Of a DNA stretch of 64,000 nt, positions 1 through 8,063 are shown in pieces; position 1 is the first letter of the stretch, and every line of letters begins with the position of its first letter. A program made the position numbers and the translations under genes. Location of the stretch: contig CP060237.1 of NCBI GenBank assembly GCA_023898745.1, forward strand, positions 620,001-684,000. Direction: 5' to 3'. Origin of the DNA: Alphaproteobacteria bacterium. Lineage in GTDB: Bacteria; Pseudomonadota; Alphaproteobacteria; G02398745; G023898745. The notes under the pieces were generated by a model. The model did no database searches. It saw nothing but the letters and a program-made list of their open reading frames with translations, and was not told the origin of the DNA.

Positions 1-815
1 AAACCAACGCTTCGCAAGTGAATCATATAAAACAAGATGAATGTAAACATAACGGCATAGAAAAAACTCGCAGCAACTTGAACTTTAAAATCGAATTTAT
101 AGCAAGCGACTTGTTTGGGGATAAAATCTGTATTAATTTCATGTTCAAGTCTTTTTAACTCTCTTTTTCTTGCGGCAAAAGAAAAAATAGAAGCGATATT
201 TGTGACATTATCTGCAACCAAGCCGCCTAAGGCATATTTACTTTGATTTTCCATGAATGCCAAGTAATTCATGCGCTTAGAATACAGGCGCATAGCTAAT
301 ACATAGAGAATAGACCAAAACGCCATAAACAAACCAACATGTAAGTTTATAAAGACAAGAGAGGCTAGGTTAATAACAATTTTCAGAATTTTTGAAAAAA
401 GCCCATGATGCATTTCATCCCAAAATTTATCATACCCATGAACGAGACCTTTCAGTTTTGTTACGATCGTTCCGCCAAAATTGTCTTGAAAAAATTTATA
501 GGAATGATGCTCCACATATTCAAATGACTCTAGCATGATAGAGCGTCTGACTTTTGGTTCAGCGCTCCATTCAGCCATGTTACTAACACGCCAGGCTGCA
601 TCAACTAAAAATTGTATAAATAGAAATAGAAAAATTGGCCATATGATCTTACTATAACTGAATTCGGATTGCTGGAGCATATTATCAACAAACAATTTAA
701 TGGAGTAGTTATATACGAAGGTATAAAATGCTGCAACGATTGGCGCAATCATCATGACAGCATAAAGCCATTTATACGGCTTAATGTGACGCCATAAAAA
801 TTGTGGAATAGTCAT
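1..815 (-). CDS. ABC exporter transmembrane domain (partial, 3' end outside window)
   Basis: The reading frame starts at the ATG whose first base is 815 (MTIPQFLWRHIKPYKW) and stays open to base 1, giving 271 residues. The translation has an amphipathic N-terminus, then hydrophobic helices near residues 19-40, 59-80, 140-175 and 245-265. Long charged loops lie between them, including the PKVRRSIMLESFEYVEHHSYKFFQ stretch, which has the pattern of the first coupling region of type I ABC exporters. The ATP-binding domain would lie beyond the left edge, so neither substrate nor subfamily can be named. Lipid A/peptide-type exporters (MsbA, MdlB-like) are the closest in shape. Family call is fairly sure; specificity unknown. 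Confidence 0.75.
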   Translation of the reverse strand, partial: MTIPQFLWRHIKPYKWLYAVMMIAPIVAAFYTFVYNYSIKLFVDNMLQQSEFSYSKIIWPIFLFLFIQFLVDAAWRVSNMAEWSAEPKVRRSIMLESFEYVEHHSYKFFQDNFGGTIVTKLKGLVHGYDKFWDEMHHGLFSKILKIVINLASLVFINLHVGLFMAFWSILYVLAMRLYSKRMNYLAFMENQSKYALGGLVADNVTNIASIFSFAARKRELKRLEHEINTDFIPKQVACYKFDFKVQVAASFFYAVMFTFILFYMIHLRSVG

Positions 816-873
816 GATTTTTTATGTGGCTAATAATTATCATTTTAGCCCGAATATTTGACGTTATACCATG

Positions 874-1185
874 TTAAGAAAAGTTATTTTTGCGGAATAG
901 CAAAATGAAGAAGCAAGTTATAACTAAAACTGGAGCTATAAACCATTCTATTGAGTGAAGAATAAATCCATCAGATTGATATGCCCAATAGGGCTGCATG
1001 ATGCTTTGCTGTAGATAAAGCCCAAGGGCTAAATAATATCCCCAGTTTTTACGCTGAACTAATCCATAAACAATCAACACATCTATCATTAACATTATAC
1101 AATCCATTTCGATAGTTGTTTTATTTATAAAGTCTAATATTCCTAAGATATGTATGATAATACCTAAGGTGGTCACTAGAATCAC
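874..1185 (-). CDS. Small predicted membrane protein, unknown function
   Basis: 103 residues with about three hydrophobic segments (roughly residues 2-18, 27-43 and 80-97) separated by short polar stretches; the C-terminus RKNNFS is positively charged. No family recognised. It lies between the ABC exporter gene (about 60 bp downstream) and another unknown gene (20 bp upstream), all on the minus strand, so the four genes from 2119 down to 1 could be one transcript. Start is the only good ATG at the 5' end of the frame. Confidence 0.55.
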   Translation of the reverse strand: MILVTTLGIIIHILGILDFINKTTIEMDCIMLMIDVLIVYGLVQRKNWGYYLALGLYLQQSIMQPYWAYQSDGFILHSIEWFIAPVLVITCFFILLFRKNNFS

Positions 1186-1204
1186 AAATCGCCTTAGAGA
1201 TTGT

Positions 1205-1606
1205 TCATTGTATTTTTAATCTTTTTACACGAGCTTTGAGTGATGGGATGGCAGAGGTTAAAGCATTTTCATAAAGCCCCATAGCAAGCTCTTTGAGTTC
1301 CGGATATTGACGTGATAAATCAACAGCTGCCTGCAGAGATTCCACCTTGACGATTTTGCTTGGGCTATTGTGAAATAGATCTTTTAACAAACTCTCGAGT
1401 GCTACTACTTCCCGCTCTTCAAAAGGAAGTCGTTTTAGCATTTGCAGGAGATGCCATTTTGTAATGTTATTTTTACATGTTTTGAGCGTTGCAAGAATTT
1501 CGTTTTTAAAAGGGTGAATGGCATCTGGATGGTTGCGAGAAAATTTTTCTAACTCTTCTGCATAAGGTTCAAGATGGAGACTATTGATTAATACCTGTAT
1601 ATCCAT
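1205..1606 (-). CDS. Hypothetical helical protein
   Basis: 133 residues, almost wholly helical by composition, soluble, with no signal peptide. The pattern of paired amphipathic helices (for example ITKWHLLQMLKRLPFEEREVVALESLLKDLF written as two helices around residues 48-80) suggests HEAT/armadillo-like helical repeats, but I do not recognise a named family. The purine-rich GAGGAAAAA lies just before the ATG at 1606 and supports the start. It is 15 bp downstream of the next gene on the same strand. Confidence 0.55.
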   Translation of the reverse strand: MDIQVLINSLHLEPYAEELEKFSRNHPDAIHPFKNEILATLKTCKNNITKWHLLQMLKRLPFEEREVVALESLLKDLFHNSPSKIVKVESLQAAVDLSRQYPELKELAMGLYENALTSAIPSLKARVKRLKIQ

Positions 1607-1621
1607 AAGATTTTTCCTCTT

Positions 1622-2119
1622 TTATTGATAAGTTATTTTTTTTATATCTGAATATTTGTCTTGAACTATATGAGCGTTTTTATCCTCCAAGATAATTTCA
1701 TCGATTTGGGATCGAGATATATAGATTGTTTGCTGTCTATGACTTGGATCTTTTTTAAATATAAGTTTTCCAATTTTAGAGGATTTTATCGTTATTTCTT
1801 TAGAGCGCAACTCAGCTTTTGTTATTTGCGTGCCTGTTGCTTTGAAATCACCATTGGATAACACAGTAGTAATGCGGCCAGCTTCAATAGTGAGAACGCC
1901 ATTGATTTTAAGGTGATCAATAATTACGTTTTGAAGATAAAGTGTTCCATTTATATCAATTGCTTCAATTTCTGAATTTTTGATTTCTAATTCTCCATTG
2001 GCTGCAATTTTTTTTATTAAACCATTTGTAATTTTCCCATAGCCTTGCAGTTTCAAAACTTCTGTTTTAAGCAGTGCGGTTTGTGTGGGTTGTGGCATTA
2101 AAAAAAATAAAGTGAACAT
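1622..2119 (-). CDS. Hypothetical exported beta-repeat protein (bactofilin-like pattern)
   Basis: 165 residues. The first 15 residues (MFTLFFLMPQPTQTA) form a short hydrophobic leader. The rest is a regular series of short beta-strand units with the pattern G-x-[L/I]-x-[I/V], for example GELEIKNSEIEAIDINGTLYL and NGVLTIEAGRI. This pattern is typical of a right-handed beta-helix such as bactofilins or polymer-forming cytoskeletal proteins. The resemblance is structural only, and the leader would be unusual for a bactofilin. It is the first gene of a minus-strand group that ends with the ABC exporter. Confidence 0.5.
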   Translation of the reverse strand: MFTLFFLMPQPTQTALLKTEVLKLQGYGKITNGLIKKIAANGELEIKNSEIEAIDINGTLYLQNVIIDHLKINGVLTIEAGRITTVLSNGDFKATGTQITKAELRSKEITIKSSKIGKLIFKKDPSHRQQTIYISRSQIDEIILEDKNAHIVQDKYSDIKKITYQ

Positions 2120-2221
2120 GAATATGATAATTAGAATCTTCGGTTAATTTTAGCAGCAAGCCTATAGAATAGGTCAAGCTTTTCTTGATTTATAGCTATA
2201 AATGCAGCAAAATAGTGCTGA

Positions 2222-2296
2222 GGGCCTATAGTTCAGCGGTAGAACTCACCGCTCATAACGGTGCTGTCGTAGGTTCGAATCCTGCTAGGCCCACCA
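2222..2296 (+). tRNA. tRNA with CAU anticodon, most likely tRNA-Ile2 (lysidine type)
   Basis: A full cloverleaf can be drawn. The acceptor stem is GGGCCTA/TAGGCCC with discriminator A2293 and an encoded CCA at 2294-2296. The D arm is GTTC/GAAC, the anticodon stem CACCG/CGGTG with loop CTCATAA, and the T arm GTAGG-TTCGAAT-CCTGC. The fully paired G1-C72 excludes an initiator tRNA. The C4-G69 and C5-G68 pairs match what E. coli TilS is known to recognise in tRNA-Ile2, so I favour Ile2 over elongator Met; this choice is an inference. The base after CCA starts a hairpin-rich element shared with the tRNA-Val gene at 62609..62683. Confidence 0.93.
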
Positions 2297-2399
2297 TCCG
2301 TCTTCGCTAATTTTGCTTTTAGCAAAATTTAGCTACGACGTGACTACGTCGTAGCGTGCGAAATGGAAGCCTCGCCGAAGCCTTAGCGTAGGCGGGCTG
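2297..2399 (+). repeat. tRNA-3'-linked hairpin element, copy 1
   Basis: Starts at the base after the tRNA CCA. Hairpin A is GCTAATTTTGCT/AGCAAAATTTAGC (2306-2333). Hairpin B is GCTACGACG/CGTCGTAGC (2332-2340 with 2347-2355). A third GC-rich part carries CTCGCCGAAGCC and AGGCGGGC. The same element, about 105 bp, follows the tRNA-Val gene on the other strand (62499..62608). Its two arm sequences differ there, yet pairing is kept. Confidence 0.75.
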
Positions 2400-2425
2400 T
2401 ACTTATATGCTTAAAGGTAGTCGCA

Positions 2426-3328
2426 ATGAAAATCAACATCTTAGGCGCAGGTGCATTTGGAACAGCTTTAGCTATAGCTTTTTCTCCAAATCATAAAATC
2501 CGCCTCATCACACTTCCTAAATATTTTGAAGAATTATTATCTGGTTACAACTGCTTTATTCCCGATGTAAAAATTCCTAAGTCTGTTGAAATCAGTCTTG
2601 ATATTGATCCAGATTGTGATGTGTTATTTGTTGCGACGCCAGCGCAAGTTATAGAAGAAGTTGTCAGTCGACTAAAAAAAGAACTGCCTAAGCATATTCC
2701 TATTATTTTTTGTTCTAAAGGTTTATATGTCAAAGATAATAAACCGTACTTGATGACAGAATATGCAAAAACAACTTTAAAAAATCCTTTATATGTTTTA
2801 GGGGGTCCAAATTTTGCATGTGAATTAGTAGAGTATAAAAAATCCTATGCCAATATAGCAGGCCCAAATGCTGAAGCAATTTGCGATGCGCTTTCACAAA
2901 GTCATTTTATATTAGAAGCTTGGCATGATGTATGCGGTATACAGGTTGCTGGTTTTATGAAAAATGTGTTCGCCATTGCAGCTGGATATTATGAAGGTCA
3001 AAAGAAAGGTTTAAATGAAAAAGCCGCTTTATTTACTCATGCATTTCAAGAAATGAGCCTTGTAGGTAAGACGTTTTGGAAAGCGGATTTTGATGATCGC
3101 ACTCTGTTAACCTATGCAGGAGTAGGGGATTTGGTTTTAACATGCGGAAGTGCAAATTCGAGAAATTATAAGCTTGGTTTAGCGCTAGCTTCTGGAATGT
3201 CATTTGATGAGTTTAGGAAAAAGCACAACTTGACGGCAGAAGGCGCTTATACTGCGCAGTCTATTTATAAAATCAAAGGAGATTTGCCTTTACCGACCTG
3301 TGATATGATTCACAATAGACTGTTTTGA
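2426..3328 (+). CDS. gpsA: Glycerol-3-phosphate dehydrogenase [NAD(P)+], C-terminally short
   Basis: GpsA makes sn-glycerol 3-phosphate from dihydroxyacetone phosphate for phospholipid synthesis in the cytosol. The N-terminal Rossmann motif GAGAFGTALA is at residues 7-16. VLGGPNFACEL (about residue 130), GFMKNVFAIAAG with the catalytic lysine (about 180), and TYAGVGDLVLTCGSANSRNY (about 232-251) are all present. At 300 residues it is about 30 shorter than the usual 330. The family's last helix, which begins near a conserved YEG, is cut by a TGA; the codons just after that stop read TAT GAA GGT (YEG), then another TGA. The active-site core is complete, so it may still work. The SD-like AAAGGTAG lies before the ATG. 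Confidence 0.93.
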   Translation: MKINILGAGAFGTALAIAFSPNHKIRLITLPKYFEELLSGYNCFIPDVKIPKSVEISLDIDPDCDVLFVATPAQVIEEVVSRLKKELPKHIPIIFCSKGLYVKDNKPYLMTEYAKTTLKNPLYVLGGPNFACELVEYKKSYANIAGPNAEAICDALSQSHFILEAWHDVCGIQVAGFMKNVFAIAAGYYEGQKKGLNEKAALFTHAFQEMSLVGKTFWKADFDDRTLLTYAGVGDLVLTCGSANSRNYKLGLALASGMSFDEFRKKHNLTAEGAYTAQSIYKIKGDLPLPTCDMIHNRLF

Positions 3329-3379
3329 TATGAAGGTTGAATGGTCCTCAGGCAGCGAAAGTAAATCGCATAGCAAGAG

Positions 3380-3417
3380 GAGACACATAAATATTACAAA
3401 CATTTGTCTCTTTATTT
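3380..3417 (+). terminator. Possible gpsA terminator (weak)
   Basis: Six-bp stem GAGACA/TGTCTC (3380-3385 with 3405-3410) with a long 19-nt loop, followed by TTTATTTTTTT. It lies 50 bp downstream of the gpsA stop. Confidence 0.4.
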
Positions 3418-3479
3418 TTTTAACTTACCCAGTAGAAGGTTTCCCTCCTAGATTTATTGTTTAGGAAATTTCACAAAAG

Positions 3480-3511
3480 AAATACCCTGAAAAAACACGG
3501 GTATTTTTTTT
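3480..3511 (+). terminator. Rho-independent terminator
   Basis: Eight-bp stem AAATACCC/GGGTATTT with an 11-nt loop, followed directly by a run of T. Oriented for transcription coming from gpsA. Confidence 0.75.
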
Positions 3512-3525
3512 CTTCGCATAGGGCT

Positions 3526-3596
3526 TGTCATCACGAGCCTTGTGAAGCAAGGCATGGTGATCCATTATGGATGGCCACGCTTCGCTCATCATGACG
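3526..3596. repeat. Palindromic repeat family 1, copy 1
   Basis: Arms GTCATCACGAG and TCATCATGACG enclose the family core GGTGATCCATxxxGGATGGCCACG. Lies between gpsA and dnaQ. Confidence 0.8.
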
Positions 3597-3613
3597 ATGT
3601 GCAGAGACTTGAA

Positions 3614-4309
3614 TCAATACCCCCAAAGATTTTCTTTGAAATTTTTCTTGATGAAGTCTTTGTGATTTTCAGTTTCAGGGTAATCAAACGTTCTAGGCTC
3701 ACAAGTTCGTCTGTTGATAGAGGATACATTACCAACTTCAGCTCTATTTTGTTTTTCTGTATTCAAAAAGCTTTGCTGTCTTCCGCCTTGTGTTAGTTCA
3801 ATATATACGGAAGCAAGTAGCCTGACGTCAATTAATGCTCCGTGTTTTTCACGATCTTCTAAAGAAATGCTAAAACGTTTGCATAGCGCATCAAGATTGT
3901 TTGCCATACCTGGATATTTTTTGCGTGCAATTTTAAGAGTATCGATCGACTGATCAATATGAATTGTTGGATAATCTAATCGTGCAAATTCAGAGTTTAA
4001 GAACTTTACGTCGAACTCGGCATTATGAATAATCAATCGCGCATCTTTGATAAAATCCCATAGCTCTGGTGCTATATCTGCAAACAATGGACTGTCTTTA
4101 ACAAACTCGTTGTCAATCCCATGAACATTATAAGCTGCTCGCCCAATTTCGCGTTGAGGGTTTATATACTGATGATAAGTTCGGTCAGTAGGGTACAGAC
4201 CTTGATCTAGCTCAAGACAAGCAACTTCAATGATCCGATCACCCTTGAGAGGGTCAAGGCCTGTTGTTTCCGTATCGAGAACAACAAAACGAGAGTGAGA
4301 GGATGACAT
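3614..4309 (-). CDS. dnaQ: DNA polymerase III epsilon subunit (3'-5' proofreading exonuclease)
   Basis: DEDDh exonuclease of 231 residues. Exo I is LDTETTGLDP with D12 and E14. Exo II contains LIIHNAEFDVKFLN (about 94-107), and Exo III is HGALIDVRLLASVY with the catalytic His-Asp pair (about 157-170). The C-terminal part (ending KKNFKENLWGY) is the variable tail that binds the alpha subunit in this family. It proofreads for the replicative polymerase. It starts 6 bp after the tlc stop, so it is probably co-transcribed behind the ATP/ADP translocase gene. Confidence 0.93.
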   Translation of the reverse strand: MSSSHSRFVVLDTETTGLDPLKGDRIIEVACLELDQGLYPTDRTYHQYINPQREIGRAAYNVHGIDNEFVKDSPLFADIAPELWDFIKDARLIIHNAEFDVKFLNSEFARLDYPTIHIDQSIDTLKIARKKYPGMANNLDALCKRFSISLEDREKHGALIDVRLLASVYIELTQGGRQQSFLNTEKQNRAEVGNVSSINRRTCEPRTFDYPETENHKDFIKKNFKENLWGY

Positions 4310-4315
4310 AGAATC

Positions 4316-5806
4316 TTATTTGTGCGGAATGTGTGCAGGGTTAATTCTGCGGCTCAAACCAACAACCGCCCAAATCCATGCTACACAGATGATCAGGAAT
4401 ACAACACCTGTGTAAGGTGCAATATCCGCTAAAACTTTTGTTCCGCAGATAATCAAGAAAGTAGCTTGAACAAGCGCTCCACCAGCTTTTCCAGCGCGTC
4501 CGCCAATTACGTCAACAGCAGCTTTACCAGTTGTTTGAGCCGTTTCATCCAATGTCATATAAGCCAAGTCTTTTGTTGGGTCAAACAAAGCATATTTAAT
4601 AGACTTTGAAATTACAACTGTCGCCAATCCAACAAATACAGCGCCTGCTACTGGACTTTCAATAAAACCTTTAAGAAGGCTCGCCATAAAGTCTTGAGAT
4701 ACGATGCATCCAAAGAAAATTCCACCAAGTGATAGAAGTAAAACTGGTGTAATAAGGGCTGCAACTCTCCAAGGTGCGCGTCTTAGGATGTTTGTACCAA
4801 TAAACCAACTAAATACCACAGTTACCAAACCAATATAGAAAGATTGCCATCCCATAAAGGCATTGTATGCACCGAGATTTCCTTGGAAGTAAATTTTCAT
4901 TTGATCTTTCCATTGAAGCTCTACGATATTAACAGTGATCCCATAGCTGATCATAAGAATTGCGATGTACCCAAGTTCTTTGCTATGGAAAACAATTCGC
5001 ATGCTGTCCATTAGGCTTGGTTTTTTCTTTTTCTCTTTCTTTTGTTGAGTTTCAGATGGATCGTAGTATTTTTTGTCTGTCAACACAGTTGTGTGCATCC
5101 AACGGAATACAAGCATTGCAATAATTCCCATTACAACAATAGATGCGCATAGAAGTTTAACAGATGTTCCCCAAGCAAAGTTTGCTGGCATTGAGCAGAA
5201 GGCAACCGTTGGACCAGAAAGCATCAAAGCTGCATTTCCAAATGTTTGAAATAAGCCATAAAATCTTTTTGCTTCTGTTCTTCTTGTGATTCTGTTTGCG
5301 TATTGCCAGAACATAAGCGCAATCATCGCGCTTCCCCAAATTTCAGACAAGATATAGAAAAGAGAGTAGCTCCAGTGCGCCATAATATCAATGAGTTGAT
5401 GTACCCATTTCATAGATGAATAGGCATATAAGCTCTTAACAGTTTCAGGGGACATATGAATGATATCAACCATAGGATATAATACAAATCCAAAGAAACC
5501 AAAGAATATTAGAAACGGTGTAATAATCAGATAAAACACTTTTTCATGACTGAATTTCGAAACAAGTTCAGCATAAATCAGCACGAATAAGATGGCGCAT
5601 GGTGTGATCAATAATTTTAGAAATGGAATAGAGGCTGCGCCAATAGAGTTTACAACAAACGCATCTTTTGTATCGCGCATAACTGTATAGTTAAACAAGA
5701 TACAAAACATGATAATCGCTGTGGGAATAAATTTTTTAAGTTCATAATTATGTATAGGCCAAAGAAGGGCTCTCAAACCCTTAAAGTCCTCATTTGCGTG
5801 TTGCAT
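4316..5806 (-). CDS. tlc: ATP/ADP translocase (nucleotide transporter, NTT/TLC family)
   Basis: 496 residues with about 11-12 membrane helices. The N-terminal region (NYELKKFIPTAIIMFCILF then NYTVMRDTKDAFVV) and the TEAKRFYGLFQTFGNAALM segment are characteristic of the TLC family of Rickettsia, Chlamydia and plastids. The charged loop TQQKKEKKKKPSLMD and the later DPTKDLAYMTLDETAQTTGKAAVDVIGGRAGKAGG block also fit the family. Such carriers exchange host ATP for bacterial ADP; some paralogues move other nucleotides, so the exact substrate is inferred. Its presence is the strongest sign that the organism is an intracellular energy parasite or symbiont. Forms a pair with dnaQ. Confidence 0.95.
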   Translation of the reverse strand: MQHANEDFKGLRALLWPIHNYELKKFIPTAIIMFCILFNYTVMRDTKDAFVVNSIGAASIPFLKLLITPCAILFVLIYAELVSKFSHEKVFYLIITPFLIFFGFFGFVLYPMVDIIHMSPETVKSLYAYSSMKWVHQLIDIMAHWSYSLFYILSEIWGSAMIALMFWQYANRITRRTEAKRFYGLFQTFGNAALMLSGPTVAFCSMPANFAWGTSVKLLCASIVVMGIIAMLVFRWMHTTVLTDKKYYDPSETQQKKEKKKKPSLMDSMRIVFHSKELGYIAILMISYGITVNIVELQWKDQMKIYFQGNLGAYNAFMGWQSFYIGLVTVVFSWFIGTNILRRAPWRVAALITPVLLLSLGGIFFGCIVSQDFMASLLKGFIESPVAGAVFVGLATVVISKSIKYALFDPTKDLAYMTLDETAQTTGKAAVDVIGGRAGKAGGALVQATFLIICGTKVLADIAPYTGVVFLIICVAWIWAVVGLSRRINPAHIPHK

Positions 5807-5961
5807 TGATAAGGTTAATTTAATAATTCGCTAACGCCAGTATAGCTGTTTGCCAATGATAAGCAAAGAGCATTTGAAAAAATCAGAAAAATTTGAAAGA
5901 TTAACTTTTTGTTTAAAGAGTTTGTGAATAGACTGTTGCCTAGAGGGTGACGGCGGGCGTT

Positions 5962-6039
5962 CGTCATCATGAGGCGCGTGAGGTGGTGGTGATCCAAATG
6001 GACAGCCGCAGCCCTTTTTCGCGGAGCTTCGCTATGACG
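5962..6039. repeat. Palindromic repeat family 1, copy 2 (upstream of lolC-like gene)
   Basis: CGTCATCATGAGGCGCG to TTCGCTATGACG with the GGTGATCCAAATGGACAGCC core. It is open in the frame of the downstream permease and joins that frame without a stop, so the open frame reaches upstream into the repeat. Confidence 0.8.
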
Positions 6040-6060
6040 ACCTTCCAGTGCAGAGATATT

Positions 6061-7263
6061 ATGCAATTAGAATTTTTTTTAGCCAGAAAATTGAGTCGTA
6101 GGAAAGAGGGGTTTGCTTCTCTCATCACAAAGTTAGCATTTTCAGGAATTTTTTTAGGTGTAACAGCTTTAATTATCGTTATGTCTGTCATGAATGGATT
6201 TAAAGAAGAATTAATGCGTCAATTGATTGGCATGAAAGGGCATGTAGTTGTTTTTAAACATGGAGGGGTAGATCAATACGAAGATATTTTAGAGCAATTG
6301 ACGCGCAACAAAAATGTAACCCTTGCCTTGCCTGTGATAGAAGAACCCACGTTGCTGATTAAAAATGATCAATTTCATGGTGTGATGTTGTATGGGCATG
6401 ATCCTGAATCCTTAAGAAAGCACGCATATTTTAAAGACAACATAAAACAAGGTTCTATCGCGGATTTGCAAGATGATAATACAGTTATGATTGGGTCGCG
6501 CCTTGCAGAGCAATACAATTTGACTGTTGGAGATACTTTGACATTATTAAATCCTCAAGGAGAGGAAACAATTTTTGGTATTACACCCAAAGAAAGAGAC
6601 TTTAAAATTGTAGGTATTTTTGAGTTAGGGATGCGCGAGTATGATCGAAGATTTATTTTTACCTCGCTTGCAACCATGCAGCAGTTTTTTTACCAACCGG
6701 ATATGGTGCATCACATTGATGTATTCACCAAAACAGGGGATGCAACAGGTGTGCATATGGAGCGACCTTATCATGTCTTAGATTGGCAACACACAGATTC
6801 TACCTTGTTTAAAGCGTTGCTGGTGCAGAAGAATGTTATGTTTATCATTTTGGCGCTTATGATTGTGATCGCAGTTTTGAACATTGTGTCGAGCTTAACA
6901 ATGTTCGTAAAAGATAAGACCAAAGAGATTGCGATTTTAAGATCGATGGGCATGCAGAGAAGTGGCGTGAGAAATATCTTTTTATTAAGTGGCTCTATGA
7001 TTGGTGTGAGCGGAACATTTTTGGGTGCATGTGTAGGCGTGTTTGTGAGTCAGTATATTAATCAAATCACCCAATTTATTGAGCGCGTGTTTCATGTGAA
7101 AATTTTTAATCCTGAACTGTATTTCTTATCTCAGCTTCCGTCTGTAGTAGCATATCAAGATATTTTTTATGTGTGTTTGATGAGTTTGGGATTTACATTT
7201 TTGGCAACGCTGTATCCTTCGGTGAAAGCATCTAAATTAGAGCCTGCGCCGGTGTTACGTTAG
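6061..7263 (+). CDS. lolC: LolC/LolE-type lipoprotein-releasing system permease
   Basis: 400 residues from the ATG at 6061 (MQLEFFLARKLSRRKEGFASL), which matches how this family begins. An in-frame ATG at 5947 would only add translated palindromic repeat. One N-terminal membrane helix (about residues 22-45) is followed by a periplasmic MacB-like domain with YGHDPESL and IGSRLAEQYNLTVGD, then three C-terminal FtsX-type helices (about 262-290, 312-345 and 370-392) with KTKEIAILRSMGMQR between them. In the Lol system it works with the ATPase LolD to release lipoproteins from the inner membrane; no lolD is in the window. LolC and LolE cannot be told apart here. It overlaps the convergent ygfZ by 4 bp. 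Confidence 0.88.
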   Translation: MQLEFFLARKLSRRKEGFASLITKLAFSGIFLGVTALIIVMSVMNGFKEELMRQLIGMKGHVVVFKHGGVDQYEDILEQLTRNKNVTLALPVIEEPTLLIKNDQFHGVMLYGHDPESLRKHAYFKDNIKQGSIADLQDDNTVMIGSRLAEQYNLTVGDTLTLLNPQGEETIFGITPKERDFKIVGIFELGMREYDRRFIFTSLATMQQFFYQPDMVHHIDVFTKTGDATGVHMERPYHVLDWQHTDSTLFKALLVQKNVMFIILALMIVIAVLNIVSSLTMFVKDKTKEIAILRSMGMQRSGVRNIFLLSGSMIGVSGTFLGACVGVFVSQYINQITQFIERVFHVKIFNPELYFLSQLPSVVAYQDIFYVCLMSLGFTFLATLYPSVKASKLEPAPVLR

Positions 7264-8063
7264 GCTTGACGCTTCATTACTAAGCATAAATTTTGACTTA
7301 CAGAGTATATAGTTCCTTCTTGTTGTGACGCATCCTCAATGTTACACACAGTGATTTTTTTACGTACAACGCCTTGATGGTGTGTTCGAGCAATAAGTTC
7401 TTGTCCAATATAACAGCCCTTATTATAACTAACAGCGTCTTCAGGTATGTTATGTTCCAATATAATACTCTTCAAGGGAATGAGTTCCCATGGTGGATCT
7501 GAAATACCGCTTTTAATGCGGTGATAATGGTACTCTTCGAAATTTTCCATGGGTGTATTTGAAAGAAATCGGTAACCATAAAAACGCGGGTCTTTGTAAT
7601 AAACCTCGTCATCCTGAGTGCATAGCGCGAAGGATCTTCTCGCGATAGACTCAGGAAGATCCTTCGTCTTCGACTCGGGATGGCGAGGCAAAGACCACCC
7701 CACATACCCTTCAACATCCTCAATCTCAACATTTCGATTTAATTTATATCGATTTAATACGGTTAGAAAGTTTTGTTTATCATATACTTCAAGTAGATAT
7801 CCATCTTTATAAGATGTAATAAAGACGTCAGATAAGAAGCGTCCATTGGGGGTTAAGAGAAACCCATACAAAGCCGATGATCCCGTCATGGCGAGATTTT
7901 CGTCAGAAAATCGCGGCCATCCAGTTGCTGGATCGCCACGTTGCTCCGCTCCTCGTGATGACGTGCTTACCTTACGGATATCACATGTTAAAAGTCCCTG
8001 TAAAAAATCTAGCGTTTCCGCACCTTTAATAAAAATAAATCCCCGATTCAGTTTATCTATCAT
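7260..8063 (-). CDS. ygfZ: YgfZ/GcvT-like folate-binding protein, with two repeat-derived insertions
   Basis: The family helps iron-sulfur cluster synthesis or repair through folate. The diagnostic motif KGCYIGQE sits at about residues 225-232 (NKGCYIGQELIARTHHQGVVRKKI region). N-terminal FIKGAETLDFLQGLLTCDI and LYGFLLTPNGRFLSDVF are also typical. The gene carries two inserts foreign to the family. Residues about 34-60 are a translated family 1 palindromic repeat (7884..7963) between LLTCDI and the next conserved block. Residues about 126-152 are a family 2 repeat (7607..7686). Both keep the frame. The ATG at 8063 overlaps the end of the upstream gene by 4 bp. Confidence 0.9.
   Translation of the reverse strand: MIDKLNRGFIFIKGAETLDFLQGLLTCDIRKVSTSSRGAEQRGDPATGWPRFSDENLAMTGSSALYGFLLTPNGRFLSDVFITSYKDGYLLEVYDKQNFLTVLNRYKLNRNVEIEDVEGYVGWSLPRHPESKTKDLPESIARRSFALCTQDDEVYYKDPRFYGYRFLSNTPMENFEEYHYHRIKSGISDPPWELIPLKSIILEHNIPEDAVSYNKGCYIGQELIARTHHQGVVRKKITVCNIEDASQQEGTIYSVSQNLCLVMKRQA
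7607..7686. repeat. Palindromic repeat family 2 inside ygfZ
   Basis: CGTCATCCTGAGTGCATAGC, then GAAGGATCTTC..GAAGATCCTTC and CTCGGGATGGCGAGG. An imperfect palindrome of the kind seen between genes at 46185..46266 and 28442..28491. It is translated in frame on the minus strand. Confidence 0.75.
7884..7963. repeat. Palindromic repeat family 1, copy 3, inside ygfZ
   Basis: CGTCATGGCGAGATTTTCG to CTCCTCGTGATGACG with a GGCCATCCA..GGATCGCCACG core. Translated in frame within ygfZ on the minus strand. Confidence 0.85.

Noticed and set aside
2222..2399. A prophage or integrative-element attachment site next to the tRNA.
   Set aside because: No integrase or phage gene is near either tRNA, and no duplicated tRNA end is seen; the element is too short.
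5947..6060. An N-terminal extension of the LolC-like protein (MTAGVRHHEAREV...).
   Set aside because: It is translated palindromic repeat; the family N-terminus begins at the ATG at 6061.
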